Shown here: one piece after another, positions 10,156-17,795 of the stretch
Layout of the letters: each line of letters starts with the position of its first letter
Position numbering within the stretch: position 1 is the stretch's first letter
The notes under the pieces: generated by a model
Told to the model about the DNA's origin: nothing
Database searches by the model: none
The model's input: only the letters and a program-made list of their open reading frames with translations
Program-made: the position numbers and the translations under genes
Source of the DNA: Candidatus Methanocrinis natronophilus
GTDB lineage: Archaea > Halobacteriota > Methanosarcinia > Methanotrichales > Methanotrichaceae
Length of the DNA stretch: 64,000 nucleotides
Assembly: GCA_029167045.1 (NCBI GenBank)
Contig: JARFPK010000006.1
Coordinates: 1 to 64,000, forward strand
Reading direction: 5' to 3'

Positions 10156-10205
10156 AGTTATTTAACTCTACGTCTCGTGCGGGCCGATCGATAACTCTAT
10201 AACTT
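10156..10205. promoter_or_regulatory. Divergent promoters of argG and the radical SAM gene
   Basis: The 101-bp gap holds two TATA-like boxes. One is at 10156-10170 on the minus strand (core GAGTTAAATAAC), about 31 nt before the argG TTG. The other is at 10195-10205 on the plus strand (CTCTATAACTT), about 22 nt before the ATG at 10227. No operator dyad stands out. Confidence 0.5.
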
Positions 10206-10226
10206 CTCCTGCCGAGATGAAACCCG

Positions 10227-11327
10227 ATGACCCCTCTACTGAAGACCACCGCCCTCACGGTGGACTACGACCCGGATAGCAGGATGCTACAGGCCCGTGG
10301 AGCTATATCAATGCTGGTCCAGCCTGCCCTGAACAAGATCAACCAGAGGCTGGCCGAGGAGAAGCCCGCCCTGGTGAGGGAGGGCGATATCGTCGCCTCT
10401 ACGTGGCTACCCCCCATCCCCAGCGGCCCCTTCAAGAGGCTCATCCTCAGCGAGGCGAAGATCGCCATCGGGCGATATGTCCCCCAGACCGTCAGCATAG
10501 AGGTGACGAGGAAGTGCGGATGCAGCTGCCACCACTGCCTCATCAAAGAAGGGGAGGGGGAGCTGACCGCCGATGAGATCAAGCGGGTCGTCGACGAAGC
10601 CCTGGACCTGGGAGCCTCCATCATCACTTTCACCGAAGGAGACCCGCTCCTGAAAGAAGAGATCTTCGATATCATCCGCTCCGTCGACCCCAGGAGGGCG
10701 GTCGTCAACCTCTTCACCCCAGGCCTGGAGATGACCCCAGAAAAAGCGAGAGCGCTGAAGGAAGCAGGTCTATACAACATCCTCATCGGGATCTACAGCA
10801 CCGATCCCGCGGTCCACGACGAGATCCGAGGCGTCCCCGGTTCCTTCGAAAAGGCGGTGGCAGCTATGAAGATGGCCCTCGAAGCCGGCCTCCTCGTCAC
10901 CGTATCGACCCACGTCAAAGGCGACAGGGTATCAGAGATCTTCGAGATCTACGACCTAGCCGCAGATCTCGGGGTCCACGAGTTCTCGATATGGGAGGGG
11001 ATACCCCGATCTCCGGTGGAGGAGCTGACCCAGATAGACCGGGAGACGATCATCAGGTTTTATAAGAAGATCAACCAGAACCCCGGCGGCCCCAGAGTAT
11101 TTGCCAGCACCTACTTCGAGGGAGAGATGCTGGGATGCATGGCGGGACGCCGCTGGATTCACGTGGGGGTCGACGGCGGCGTCAGGCCGTGCCCTTACAT
11201 CGACGAGGTCGTCGGGGACGTCCGGGAGAGGCCACTTAAAGATATATGGAGAGACCTCAGGAGGTCCGGGGAGTTTGACGCCTTCAGGTCCGACTGTCCA
11301 GCCCAGAGCCGAGGGTACGCCCCTTGA
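10227..11327 (+). CDS. Radical SAM protein with C-terminal SPASM-like Cys cluster
   Basis: The 366-residue protein has a radical SAM motif CX3CX2C at Cys97, Cys101 and Cys104 (KCGCSCHHC) that binds a [4Fe-4S] cluster and S-adenosylmethionine. The TIM-barrel core follows, including FTEGDPLL, equivalent to the GGEP SAM-binding motif. The C-terminal part (GCMAGRRWIHVGVDGGVRPCPY ... FRSDCPAQ) resembles a reduced SPASM/twitch domain with auxiliary-cluster cysteines, as in peptide-modifying or heme-pathway (Ahb-type) enzymes. No precursor peptide gene was found beside it, so the substrate is unknown. The N-terminal ~85 residues before the barrel are unusual. Its neighbour argG is divergent and not obviously related. 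Confidence 0.85.
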   Translation: MTPLLKTTALTVDYDPDSRMLQARGAISMLVQPALNKINQRLAEEKPALVREGDIVASTWLPPIPSGPFKRLILSEAKIAIGRYVPQTVSIEVTRKCGCSCHHCLIKEGEGELTADEIKRVVDEALDLGASIITFTEGDPLLKEEIFDIIRSVDPRRAVVNLFTPGLEMTPEKARALKEAGLYNILIGIYSTDPAVHDEIRGVPGSFEKAVAAMKMALEAGLLVTVSTHVKGDRVSEIFEIYDLAADLGVHEFSIWEGIPRSPVEELTQIDRETIIRFYKKINQNPGGPRVFASTYFEGEMLGCMAGRRWIHVGVDGGVRPCPYIDEVVGDVRERPLKDIWRDLRRSGEFDAFRSDCPAQSRGYAP

Positions 11328-11484
11328 GGCTGGGTGCGGACGCCTCTCCATGGGGAGATGAGGTCTCCTTTCGATAGATATCGCCGCAGGGGCTCATCAG
11401 GCCGATGGGGTGGCCCATAGGGCCGGGATCGTCATCTGAAAAGTCTGCAGCATCTCCTCCGGGCCGCTACCGGCTCTCGAGACC

Positions 11485-11507
11485 CGACCGATATACCGAG
11501 TCGGTCG
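11485..11507. other. Small inverted repeat between the radical SAM gene and the GTPase operon
   Basis: CGACCGA at 11485-11491 pairs perfectly with TCGGTCG at 11501-11507 across a 9-nt loop. It lies in a 280-bp gap without genes, about 100 bp before the GTPase start and upstream of both TATA-like boxes. It could be an operator or an RNA hairpin. No long T-run follows on the plus strand, which argues against a simple terminator. Confidence 0.35.
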
Positions 11508-11547
11508 AAATATCCCGCGGATCCCGAAAATTTACTTATCATTGCAG

Positions 11548-11584
11548 ACTATAAAAAAGTAGTGGAAAATTATTAGTATATACA
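11548..11584 (+). promoter_or_regulatory. TATA-like boxes upstream of the GTPase operon
   Basis: Two AT-rich boxes, ACTATAAAAAAGT (11548-11560) and AGTATATACA (11575-11584), precede the ATG at 11613. The second ends about 28 nt before the start, and GAGAGG lies about 7 nt before the ATG as a possible ribosome-binding site. Confidence 0.45.
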
Positions 11585-11612
11585 TGATCATCTCTTCCCG
11601 AGAGGATTGGGC

Positions 11613-12248
11613 ATGAGCGTCATCAGAAGTCTAAAGATGAACTTTGCCGTCTGGATAAAATGGATCTTCGGTAAAAAAAGGGCCAGAATAGGGATATACG
11701 GCCCCCCAAACGCCGGAAAGACCACTCTCGCCAACAGGATAGTGAGGGACTGGAGCGGGATGGAGACCGGCGGCATATCTCACATACCCCACGAGACGAG
11801 ACGGGCCTTGAGGACCGATGGCGTCGTCATCAACGCCAACGGATCTACCGTCGAGCTGGACATCGTGGACACGCCGGGGATGGCTACAAAGATCGATTTT
11901 AGAGAGTTCATGGCTTACGGCCTGGAGGAGGAAGAGGCGAAGAGAAGGGCGAAAGAGGCGACGGAGGGGGTGATAGAGGCGATAAAATGGCTGGAGGATC
12001 TCGACGGCATCCTTCTGGTGATGGACTCCACCGAAGACCCCTACACCCAGGTCAACGTAACGGTGGTGGGAAACATGGAGGCTAGGAAGCTACCCCTACT
12101 GATCGTCGCCAACAAGATGGATTTGCCGAGGGCCGCTCCTTCCCGTATAAAGGCGGCCTTTCCTCAACATCCCTTAGTCACGATATCCGCCCTGGAAGGC
12201 TCGAACATAGATGACCTGTACGTGGCGATAGCCAGGCACTTTGGGTGA
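11613..12248 (+). CDS. arvA: Era-like small GTPase (ArvA/Oap family)
   Basis: The 211-residue protein has the G1 P-loop GPPNAGKTT at about residues 30-38, G3 DTPG near residue 92 and G4 NKMD near residue 167. The N-terminus (MNFAVWIKWIFG) is hydrophobic and could lie on a membrane. It is the first of three tightly spaced genes, followed by DUF2073 and zinc-ribbon proteins, the trio known in euryarchaea as origin-associated proteins and as ArvABC, whose GTPase drives extracellular vesicle formation in haloarchaea. Assignment to that role here is by family and gene order. ATG at 11613 is preferred over the TTG two codons upstream. Confidence 0.85.
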   Translation: MSVIRSLKMNFAVWIKWIFGKKRARIGIYGPPNAGKTTLANRIVRDWSGMETGGISHIPHETRRALRTDGVVINANGSTVELDIVDTPGMATKIDFREFMAYGLEEEEAKRRAKEATEGVIEAIKWLEDLDGILLVMDSTEDPYTQVNVTVVGNMEARKLPLLIVANKMDLPRAAPSRIKAAFPQHPLVTISALEGSNIDDLYVAIARHFG

Positions 12249-12253
12249 GATAG

Positions 12254-12616
12254 ATGCGGGAAGTACAGATGGATCTGATCTCTGCCGAGAGGCTTGAGTC
12301 CATGTCCTCCATGGAGAAGATCCGGCTCATATTGGGCAAGGTCAAAAGAGGGAATATAGTGGTGCTGGAGCTGGGGCTGACCCCGGAAGAGGAGGTCAAG
12401 CTGATCGAGATGACGATGACCGAGATACGCCTCGATGAGTTCTCCGGGATAGAGATCGAGAGCTACCCGGTAAAGAACGAGTCGACGTTCATCAACAAGA
12501 TCCTGGGAAAATCGGGGATAAAGACCAGGATGACCGTCATCGGACCTGCAAACCAGCTGCGAACCGTTGAGAAGGACAAATACCAGATCAGCACCAAGGT
12601 CTCAGTAGGTGACTGA
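12254..12616 (+). CDS. arvB: DUF2073 protein (OapB/ArvB family)
   Basis: The 120-residue protein is recognised as DUF2073, the conserved second member of the archaeal GTPase/DUF2073/zinc-ribbon trio. It is an alpha/beta protein with a charged region around GLTPEEEVKLIEMTMTEI and a C-terminal beta-rich part. It starts 5 bp after the GTPase stop, with GGTGAGATAG just ahead of the ATG, so it is co-transcribed. Its biochemical role is not established in a way that can be read from sequence; it is thought to work with the GTPase. The length is normal for the family. Confidence 0.85.
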   Translation: MREVQMDLISAERLESMSSMEKIRLILGKVKRGNIVVLELGLTPEEEVKLIEMTMTEIRLDEFSGIEIESYPVKNESTFINKILGKSGIKTRMTVIGPANQLRTVEKDKYQISTKVSVGD

Positions 12617-12621
12617 TCAAC

Positions 12622-13164
12622 ATGCCTCACCTCTGCACCAGATGCAAACGCGTATTTGAGGAAGGGGTGGACGTCCTGGAAGGATGCCCCGCCTGCGGAT
12701 GGAACAAGTTTCTATTCGTCAAGTCGAAAGGGAAGATCAAGGAGGTCAGGAGTGCTCTGAAGGCTTCAGAGATAGGAGGTCCCTACGAGCCCTGGCCGGA
12801 GGGGAGCGGCTCCCTCCAGGAGATATTGAAGAGGACCCCTGGACTAGATCGGAGGCATGAAAATTCCGCAGATCTGCGAAGAGACGTTCCGAGGCGGAGA
12901 GATAAGAAGAAGGCGCCGGTAAAGCACGGTTTCTTCGAGCTGGACCATCTGGAGGAACGATCACCGGGACCTGCGGACCGGGGATCTGATAAGCCCCGGA
13001 AGGTAGAAGATGAGGCGTTGGAGAGCATAAGGATCTCTGAGCCGGGAACCTACGAGCTGAACCTCCCCTCCCTCTTCGAGCGCGAAGAGCTGGTGATGGC
13101 CATAAAAGAGGGGACTTACCTGATAGACCTATCCTCAGCCTTTAAAAAGTCCAAAAAGGATTGA
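12622..13164 (+). CDS. arvC: Zinc-ribbon protein (OapC/ArvC family)
   Basis: The 180-residue protein opens with a treble-clef/zinc-ribbon: CTRC at residues 5-8 and CPAC at about residues 22-25. A long, charged, low-complexity and probably disordered middle (rich in Arg, Lys, Asp) follows, then a conserved-looking C-terminal domain of about 50 residues (ESIRISEPGTYELNLPSLFEREELVMAIKEGTYLIDL). It starts 5 bp after DUF2073, with GGTGACTGATC as ribosome-binding region, completing the three-gene operon. The family accompanies the vesicle-forming GTPase; what the ribbon binds is unknown. It converges with the small minus-strand gene at 13172, leaving only 7 bp between stops. Confidence 0.82.
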   Translation: MPHLCTRCKRVFEEGVDVLEGCPACGWNKFLFVKSKGKIKEVRSALKASEIGGPYEPWPEGSGSLQEILKRTPGLDRRHENSADLRRDVPRRRDKKKAPVKHGFFELDHLEERSPGPADRGSDKPRKVEDEALESIRISEPGTYELNLPSLFEREELVMAIKEGTYLIDLSSAFKKSKKD

Positions 13165-13171
13165 TATTCCA

Positions 13172-13330
13172 TCAGCCTTCCTCCCGCTCCACCTCTACGA
13201 CCATCCTCTTCCATCGAGGGCCGACTCCCCGGAGAGACTCCGCCACCCCCGAGACCACCTTCTCCATTACCTCCTGGGTGAACGAGTTCATGGGGATAGG
13301 CTCGCCATCTACGACCAGCTTCACCTTCAA
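13172..13330 (-). CDS. Small uncharacterised protein (about 50 aa)
   Basis: A short minus-strand frame encodes about 50-52 residues with a natural-looking protein sequence: KLVVDGEPIPMNSFTQEVM, then KVVSGVAESLRGVGPRWKRM, ending VVEVEREEG. It reads like a strand-strand-helix-strand mini-domain. There is no ATG at the 5' end; a GTG (13322-13324) or TTG (13328-13330) must be the start. A CATAAAAG box just upstream would be too close for a leaderless GTG, so the start is uncertain. The stop lies 7 bp from the stop of arvC, making a tight convergent pair. No function is proposed. Confidence 0.6.
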   Translation of the reverse strand: MKVKLVVDGEPIPMNSFTQEVMEKVVSGVAESLRGVGPRWKRMVVEVEREEG

Positions 13331-13409
13331 GCTTTTATGCCCCCTTCATAAGACAGGATATGCCCCAGGAGAGATCCCGGGAAGAAGGCCTCGACTGCCG
13401 AAGAGGCCT

Positions 13410-13805
13410 TCACGCTCCTCCAAAGATCATCTGCTGCGGCGTTACAGTCCTCGGCTGCCCTATGGAGAAGGGCGGCGTATATACTGATACCCGAGAGAAG
13501 GTCGTGTTGCTGACGGAGATGGAGAAGCTGGGGGTGACGGTTATGGGGGCGGATGCGCTGATATATACCGGCTCCATGCCCGGCTTGCTGGCAAAGGTCC
13601 CGAAGCTTCTCCCCAGGGTCCTCACGTCTACCGCGTCTATGGTGGCCTTGGGCACGTCTCGAGTGTACTTGATTACCACGGGGGTCATGCTGGACTTGAC
13701 CTCTGCCTTTTTGCCCAGAGTGCTCAGATCAATCGGAGTTGCTGCAGCTGTAACCATGCCCATCAGGAGCATGGTGGCCAAAATAGCCATCAAAATTATT
13801 TTCAT
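13410..13805 (-). CDS. Secreted protein of unknown function (131 aa)
   Basis: A clear N-terminal signal peptide (MKIILMAILATMLLMGMVTAAA) precedes about 108 residues rich in Ser, Thr, Val and Pro with no cysteines, probably beta-structured. A GGAGG ribosome-binding site lies 11 nt before the ATG, and an AT-rich box (13841-13855) is found further upstream, supporting it as a real gene. No family was recognised. It lies between the 50-aa gene and the thioredoxin-like gene, all on the minus strand but separated by gaps, so probably transcribed alone. Confidence 0.65.
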   Translation of the reverse strand: MKIILMAILATMLLMGMVTAAATPIDLSTLGKKAEVKSSMTPVVIKYTRDVPKATIDAVDVRTLGRSFGTFASKPGMEPVYISASAPITVTPSFSISVSNTTFSRVSVYTPPFSIGQPRTVTPQQMIFGGA

Positions 13806-13950
13806 GGATAACGTAACCTCCCTGTTCCTATGAGCCGGTGCTTTGTATTATTACCATTTATTCCTTTTGATGAAGGGGCTGTGGGACGATCTCTCTTCTT
13901 CCCCAAAGTCCCACCATCCGGGGATTACGTCCTGCGAAGGTTCAGCGGCA

Positions 13951-14523
13951 TCAGGGGTCAGGGCCCCCGGAGCCTCTGGCGTGGAGGAGGATGGCGTCGT
14001 CGAGGATGGACCTGATCAACCCGTCCCCCTGATGGCCGACGGCGCTCCGCCAGGCGACCTGCGACCCCTCAGGCCCGGGAACCAGGGTCAGATATACGGT
14101 CAGAGGAACCAACCTGGGATTTCCGGTGGGATCGTATAAGACGAGCACCTCCCAGGCCTTTTGATGCTGGTTATCGGCCAGGATATCCACGTAGGCGACT
14201 TCATCCCCCAGATCACCCAGGGCCTTATGGATCCCGGCCTCCTGCCAGATACATGAGGAACAGCCGATCCTATGGATGAAGATGATGACGGGCTTCTCCT
14301 CCAGGGGTCCCAGAGCCCAGATGGGATGATCGACGATATATCCCGCCCTCGAATGATGATCCGGGTAATAGATCCACCAGCCTTCTGGACCTGCCCCTGC
14401 CCCCCCGTTTCCGCCGGCGGCAGCGGTCGCGAGGAAGAGGAAGGCGACGCCAACGACGACCGCATATCTGAGATGCGCGAGCCTCTTGCAGCCCTTCGGT
14501 GACAAAGTTCTATCAGCTCCCAT
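13951..14523 (-). CDS. Secreted thioredoxin-fold protein with CSSC motif
   Basis: The 190-residue protein has an N-terminal membrane/signal segment (around residues 20-37, YAVVVGVAFLFLATAAAG) and a thioredoxin-like domain with the redox motif GCSSC preceded by a beta-strand (EKPVIIFIHRIGCSSC) and followed by WQEAGIHKAL. The later VYDPTGNP-like element and a VPLTVYLTL strand with cis-Pro fit the fold. It is likely an extracytoplasmic thiol-disulphide protein or chaperone. A TATA-like box at 14541-14553 ends 18 nt before the ATG. The divergent neighbour also encodes a secreted protein with a CSSC motif. Confidence 0.72.
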   Translation of the reverse strand: MGADRTLSPKGCKRLAHLRYAVVVGVAFLFLATAAAGGNGGAGAGPEGWWIYYPDHHSRAGYIVDHPIWALGPLEEKPVIIFIHRIGCSSCIWQEAGIHKALGDLGDEVAYVDILADNQHQKAWEVLVLYDPTGNPRLVPLTVYLTLVPGPEGSQVAWRSAVGHQGDGLIRSILDDAILLHARGSGGPDP

Positions 14524-14879
14524 CCAACCAATCGCTATCCTTAGATTTATCTTCTTCCCAGGGATCTTCTAGCTCCGGGGGGAACCTATCGATCCCATAT
14601 CCCATGGATCTGCGTCCCCGTAACGTCTGATAAAGGGTAGATCCACCACTTCTCCAGCCCAGATCTGCCGGCAGCATCCGGTGACTCCATCCACCGGCGG
14701 TATGGATGACGACGAGGGGATAAGAGGTGAATGGGGGGACCGACGGCCGGGGTCTTTTGACCCCTGGTGGGATGGGGTGGAAAGCCTGATCTGGAATGCC
14801 ATCTCCCCTAAAGGATGCGGACCAATCTATCTAAATATGAGGCATGGAGGAAGTCCGGAGAGCCAAAATACAAAGGAGG
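14524..14879. other. Intergenic region between divergent secreted-protein genes
   Basis: This 356-bp gap holds the promoter of the thioredoxin-like gene (14541-14553, minus) and a TATA-like box TATCTAAATATG near 14827-14838 (plus) for the rhodanese-like gene. The GC-rich middle (about 14570-14800) has open frames on both strands, none with good start signals. One minus frame contains EKWWIYPLSD, which faintly resembles EGWWIYYPDH of the neighbouring protein, so it may be a decayed partial duplicate. Confidence 0.4.
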
Positions 14880-14888
14880 ATGAATCTC

Positions 14889-15803
14889 ATGCAAAACTAC
14901 AGAGGTTTGTTATCGATTCTCGGGGCGGTCCTGGCGATCGCAGCGACCCTTACGGCCGCAGCCGCCCCCGGCTGCTCCAGCTGCGTCGGCGGTGGGAGCG
15001 GTGGAACCTGGTCTTCGGGCCTCGCCTTCATAGGCGCCAGCGCCGAAGCGACCACCAGAATCGACACGGCATCGATGACCTCCGCGACAGGATCCGCGGG
15101 CGATATGAGGCCTTCATCTATGATCATCGCTAGGTCTCTCTATGAAGACCAGCTTGGTGATAATAGGTACGTCATGGCTTATGTGGGCGCCCCCGGAGAC
15201 GAATCTTACATCGAGGGGTCGATCCACCTCCCCCTCGACCCCGAGGTCTTCAATCCTGACGGGACCCTGAAGTCCCCAGAGGAGATCGCCGCCATCTTCG
15301 GGGCGGCTGGGATCTCCGAGGACGACCCCCTGGTGATATACGGCGACTCCTTCGTCAACGGGTACGATACATTCGCCTTCTGGGTGATGAAGTACCTCGG
15401 CCACCAGGACGTCCTCCTCCTGGAGGGGACTAAGGGGGGCCGCCAGGCGGCGGGGCTGAAGTTCGCGGCGAACCCTTCCTCCAGGGACCCTGTCACCTAC
15501 AACCCGGACCCGAACCTCGACCTCTTGGCATTACCCGGAGAGCTTGAAGGCCTACAGCTGGTTGACGCCAGGACCCAGGCCGATTACAACGCGGGCCACC
15601 TGGAAGGGGCGATCAACATCGACTACACCAGGGTGAGGGGCTCTAATGGTCTAGCCACATCCCAGGCTCTGGCCCAGGCCTTCAGCGGCCTGGATAAAAA
15701 CCAGAAGGTCGCCGTCTCCTCCATCAACGGAGGGCTGGCCTCGATAGTCTGGTACGCCTTATACTCCCAGGGGTACCAGGGGAGCCTCTTGATGTCGGGC
15801 TGA
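14889..15803 (+). CDS. Secreted rhodanese-like protein lacking the catalytic cysteine
   Basis: The protein has 304 residues from the chosen start: a signal peptide (GLLSILGAVLAIAATLTAAAA), a short GCSSC motif, then two rhodanese domains in thiosulfate sulfurtransferase order (domain 1 around DDPLVIYGDSFVNGYDTFAFW; domain 2 around QLVDARTQADYNAGHLEGAIN). In domain 2 the active-site Cys position reads VAVSSINGGLAS, with Ser instead of Cys. Catalysis by the usual persulphide route is therefore unlikely unless the N-terminal CSSC takes part. ATG 14889 is preferred because AGGAGG lies 8 nt upstream; an ATG at 14880 overlaps that site. It converges with the SLC13 permease genes. Confidence 0.8.
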   Translation: MQNYRGLLSILGAVLAIAATLTAAAAPGCSSCVGGGSGGTWSSGLAFIGASAEATTRIDTASMTSATGSAGDMRPSSMIIARSLYEDQLGDNRYVMAYVGAPGDESYIEGSIHLPLDPEVFNPDGTLKSPEEIAAIFGAAGISEDDPLVIYGDSFVNGYDTFAFWVMKYLGHQDVLLLEGTKGGRQAAGLKFAANPSSRDPVTYNPDPNLDLLALPGELEGLQLVDARTQADYNAGHLEGAINIDYTRVRGSNGLATSQALAQAFSGLDKNQKVAVSSINGGLASIVWYALYSQGYQGSLLMSG

Positions 15804-15881
15804 AGGAGACGATCTTTTAAAAAATAGGTGGATGCGAGGGGCCTTCTTTCGATCCCGACCGGATCGCTGCGGCTCCTCCTT

Positions 15882-17666
15882 TTAAAGAGGCCAGAAAAAA
15901 AGTATAAGGGGGACGGCGGCGAGGCCGGCGACTATGCTCAAGGGGAGGCCGAGCCGCCAGTAGTCCCCGAACTGGTAGCCTCCCGGACCCATCACCAGGG
16001 TGTTGGACTGGTGGCCTATAGGGGTCAGAAAGGCGCAGGATGCGCCGATGGCTACGGCCATGAGGAAGGGGTCTGCAGATAGGTCCAAGACGAGGGCGGC
16101 GTTGAAGGCGATGGGGGCCATGATCACCGCCGCCGCGGCGTTGTTGATGATGTTTGTCAGGATCATCGTCCAGGCGAGGAGGACCGCCAAGAGTACCGCA
16201 GCAGGAAAGGGGCTCATAGCCTGGAGGATGGCTCCGGAGATCGTCTCTGCCCCCCCGGTGCTCTCTAGGGCCGCCCCGACGGGGATCAGCGCCCCCAGGA
16301 GGAATATGATCGGCCAGTCGATGCTCTCATAGGCCTCATGGATCGTCAGGACCCCCGCCAGTACCATCCCCACCGCCGCCGATGCAAAGGCGATCTCCAC
16401 CGGTAGGAGACCCGCGGCCGTTGCCGCTAGGGCTCCACCGAAGATCAGGAGAGGGACGAGGGGGCTCTTCTGCCTTCTTCCGAGCTTCATACCCCGCTCG
16501 GCGAGGGGTAGGCATCCCAGGGATTCCAGGACTTCAGGTATCGTCCCCAAGGGCCCCTGCATCAGGAGGACGTCCCCAGGCTGGAAGGCTATCTCCCTGA
16601 GCCGCTCCACCAGAACCTCACCCCGCCTGGCGACGGCTATGAGGTTCATATCATACCGCCGGCCGAGGGAGAGGCTCCTCGCCGTCTCCCCCACCATGGG
16701 GGAGTCTGCGGCGACGACCGCCTCGATCAGCCCGACGTCCTTAGAGAGGAGAGCCTTCTTTCCGACCTTCATCCCTCCCAGGAGCTCAAGCCCCCTCCAC
16801 TTCAAAATATACTTTATATTCTCCGCCGAGGTCTCCACCGCCAGGATATCCCCCGGCTCCAGGATCTCGTCTCCCGTAGGCATGGGGATCCGCAGATCTC
16901 CCCGGACGAGGCCCAAGATCTGCATATCCGATACGGGGGCCTCTTTCAGAACCCTAAGCCTCTTCCCGACGAGCTTCGATCTGCTGGATACCCATATCTC
17001 GGTGATGTAGTTCTCTATCTTGAAGAGATCCTCCTTCGAAGTGCCCCCCTTCCTCTTGGGAGTCAGCTTCCATCCGAAGAACCATATAAAAAGGAGGCCC
17101 GCGAGGAGGACCCCTCCTCCGACGGGGGTGAAGTCGAACATCCTGAACGGTTCGCCCACCACCTCGGCCCTGTATGAGGCGACTATGATATTTGGAGGCG
17201 TCCCGATGAGGGTCAAAAGGCCGCCGAGGAGGGAGGCGAAGGCGAGGGGCATCAGGAGGAGGGATGGAGGATTCCCGGTCCTCCGGGATACCCGCAGGCT
17301 CACCGGCAGGAGGATAGCGAGCGCCCCCACGTTGTTCATGAACCCCGATAATATGGATACGATGCCGGTGAGGGACCTCACCTGACGCTCTGTAGAATCT
17401 TTAGGGCTTGTGATCGACTTCTGGATCAGATCGACTATCCCGGAGTTGAGGAGAGATCGGCTGACGATGAGGATGGCTCCCACCGTCACCACCGCCGGAT
17501 GGGCGAAGCCTGTGAACGCCTCGCTCCAGGGTACGACCCCGGATATCGTGGCTACCAGGAGGGCGATGATGGCTACGAGGTCGTAACGCCACCGTCCCCA
17601 AATGAATAATAGAAGGGCGAGCCCCAGGATGGCGAATATCAGGAGCTGGTCTGTAGTCATCCCCAT
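15882..17666 (-). CDS. SLC13-family permease with TrkA-C domains (paralogue A)
   Basis: The 594-residue protein has SLC13/DASS (citrate/sulfate transporter) halves at each end, with about 10-12 membrane segments, around a cytoplasmic insert of about 200 residues carrying two RCK_C (TrkA-C) domains. Family signatures include GFMNNVGALAILLPV, LIGTPPNIIV and TPIGHQSNTLVMGPGGY. Such proteins move dicarboxylates, sulfate or related anions, usually with Na+; the substrate here is unknown. The ATG at 17666 has GGAGGC seven bases upstream. It is the last of three tandem paralogues and the most diverged. Confidence 0.88.
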   Translation of the reverse strand: MGMTTDQLLIFAILGLALLLFIWGRWRYDLVAIIALLVATISGVVPWSEAFTGFAHPAVVTVGAILIVSRSLLNSGIVDLIQKSITSPKDSTERQVRSLTGIVSILSGFMNNVGALAILLPVSLRVSRRTGNPPSLLLMPLAFASLLGGLLTLIGTPPNIIVASYRAEVVGEPFRMFDFTPVGGGVLLAGLLFIWFFGWKLTPKRKGGTSKEDLFKIENYITEIWVSSRSKLVGKRLRVLKEAPVSDMQILGLVRGDLRIPMPTGDEILEPGDILAVETSAENIKYILKWRGLELLGGMKVGKKALLSKDVGLIEAVVAADSPMVGETARSLSLGRRYDMNLIAVARRGEVLVERLREIAFQPGDVLLMQGPLGTIPEVLESLGCLPLAERGMKLGRRQKSPLVPLLIFGGALAATAAGLLPVEIAFASAAVGMVLAGVLTIHEAYESIDWPIIFLLGALIPVGAALESTGGAETISGAILQAMSPFPAAVLLAVLLAWTMILTNIINNAAAAVIMAPIAFNAALVLDLSADPFLMAVAIGASCAFLTPIGHQSNTLVMGPGGYQFGDYWRLGLPLSIVAGLAAVPLILFFWPL

Positions 17667-17795
17667 CAGCTTGCCTCCAGCATCCGTTGATCATATCTCT
17701 TCGATAGGATTAATATTTTTCTTCTATCGACTCTGAAATGGTGGGGGGTTCCGGACCCCCCCCGCCCGGTTCCGTGCGCCCCTCGGCCCTGGGGG

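Noticed and set aside
11328-11606. Replication origin beside the Arv/Oap operon
   Set aside because: No orc1/cdc6 gene and no repeated origin-recognition-box-like sequences were seen; only one small inverted repeat is present.
14569-14802. 77-codon minus-strand frame
   Set aside because: It has no start signals and unlikely composition; another frame shows a faint duplicate of the neighbouring protein, so it is treated as intergenic.
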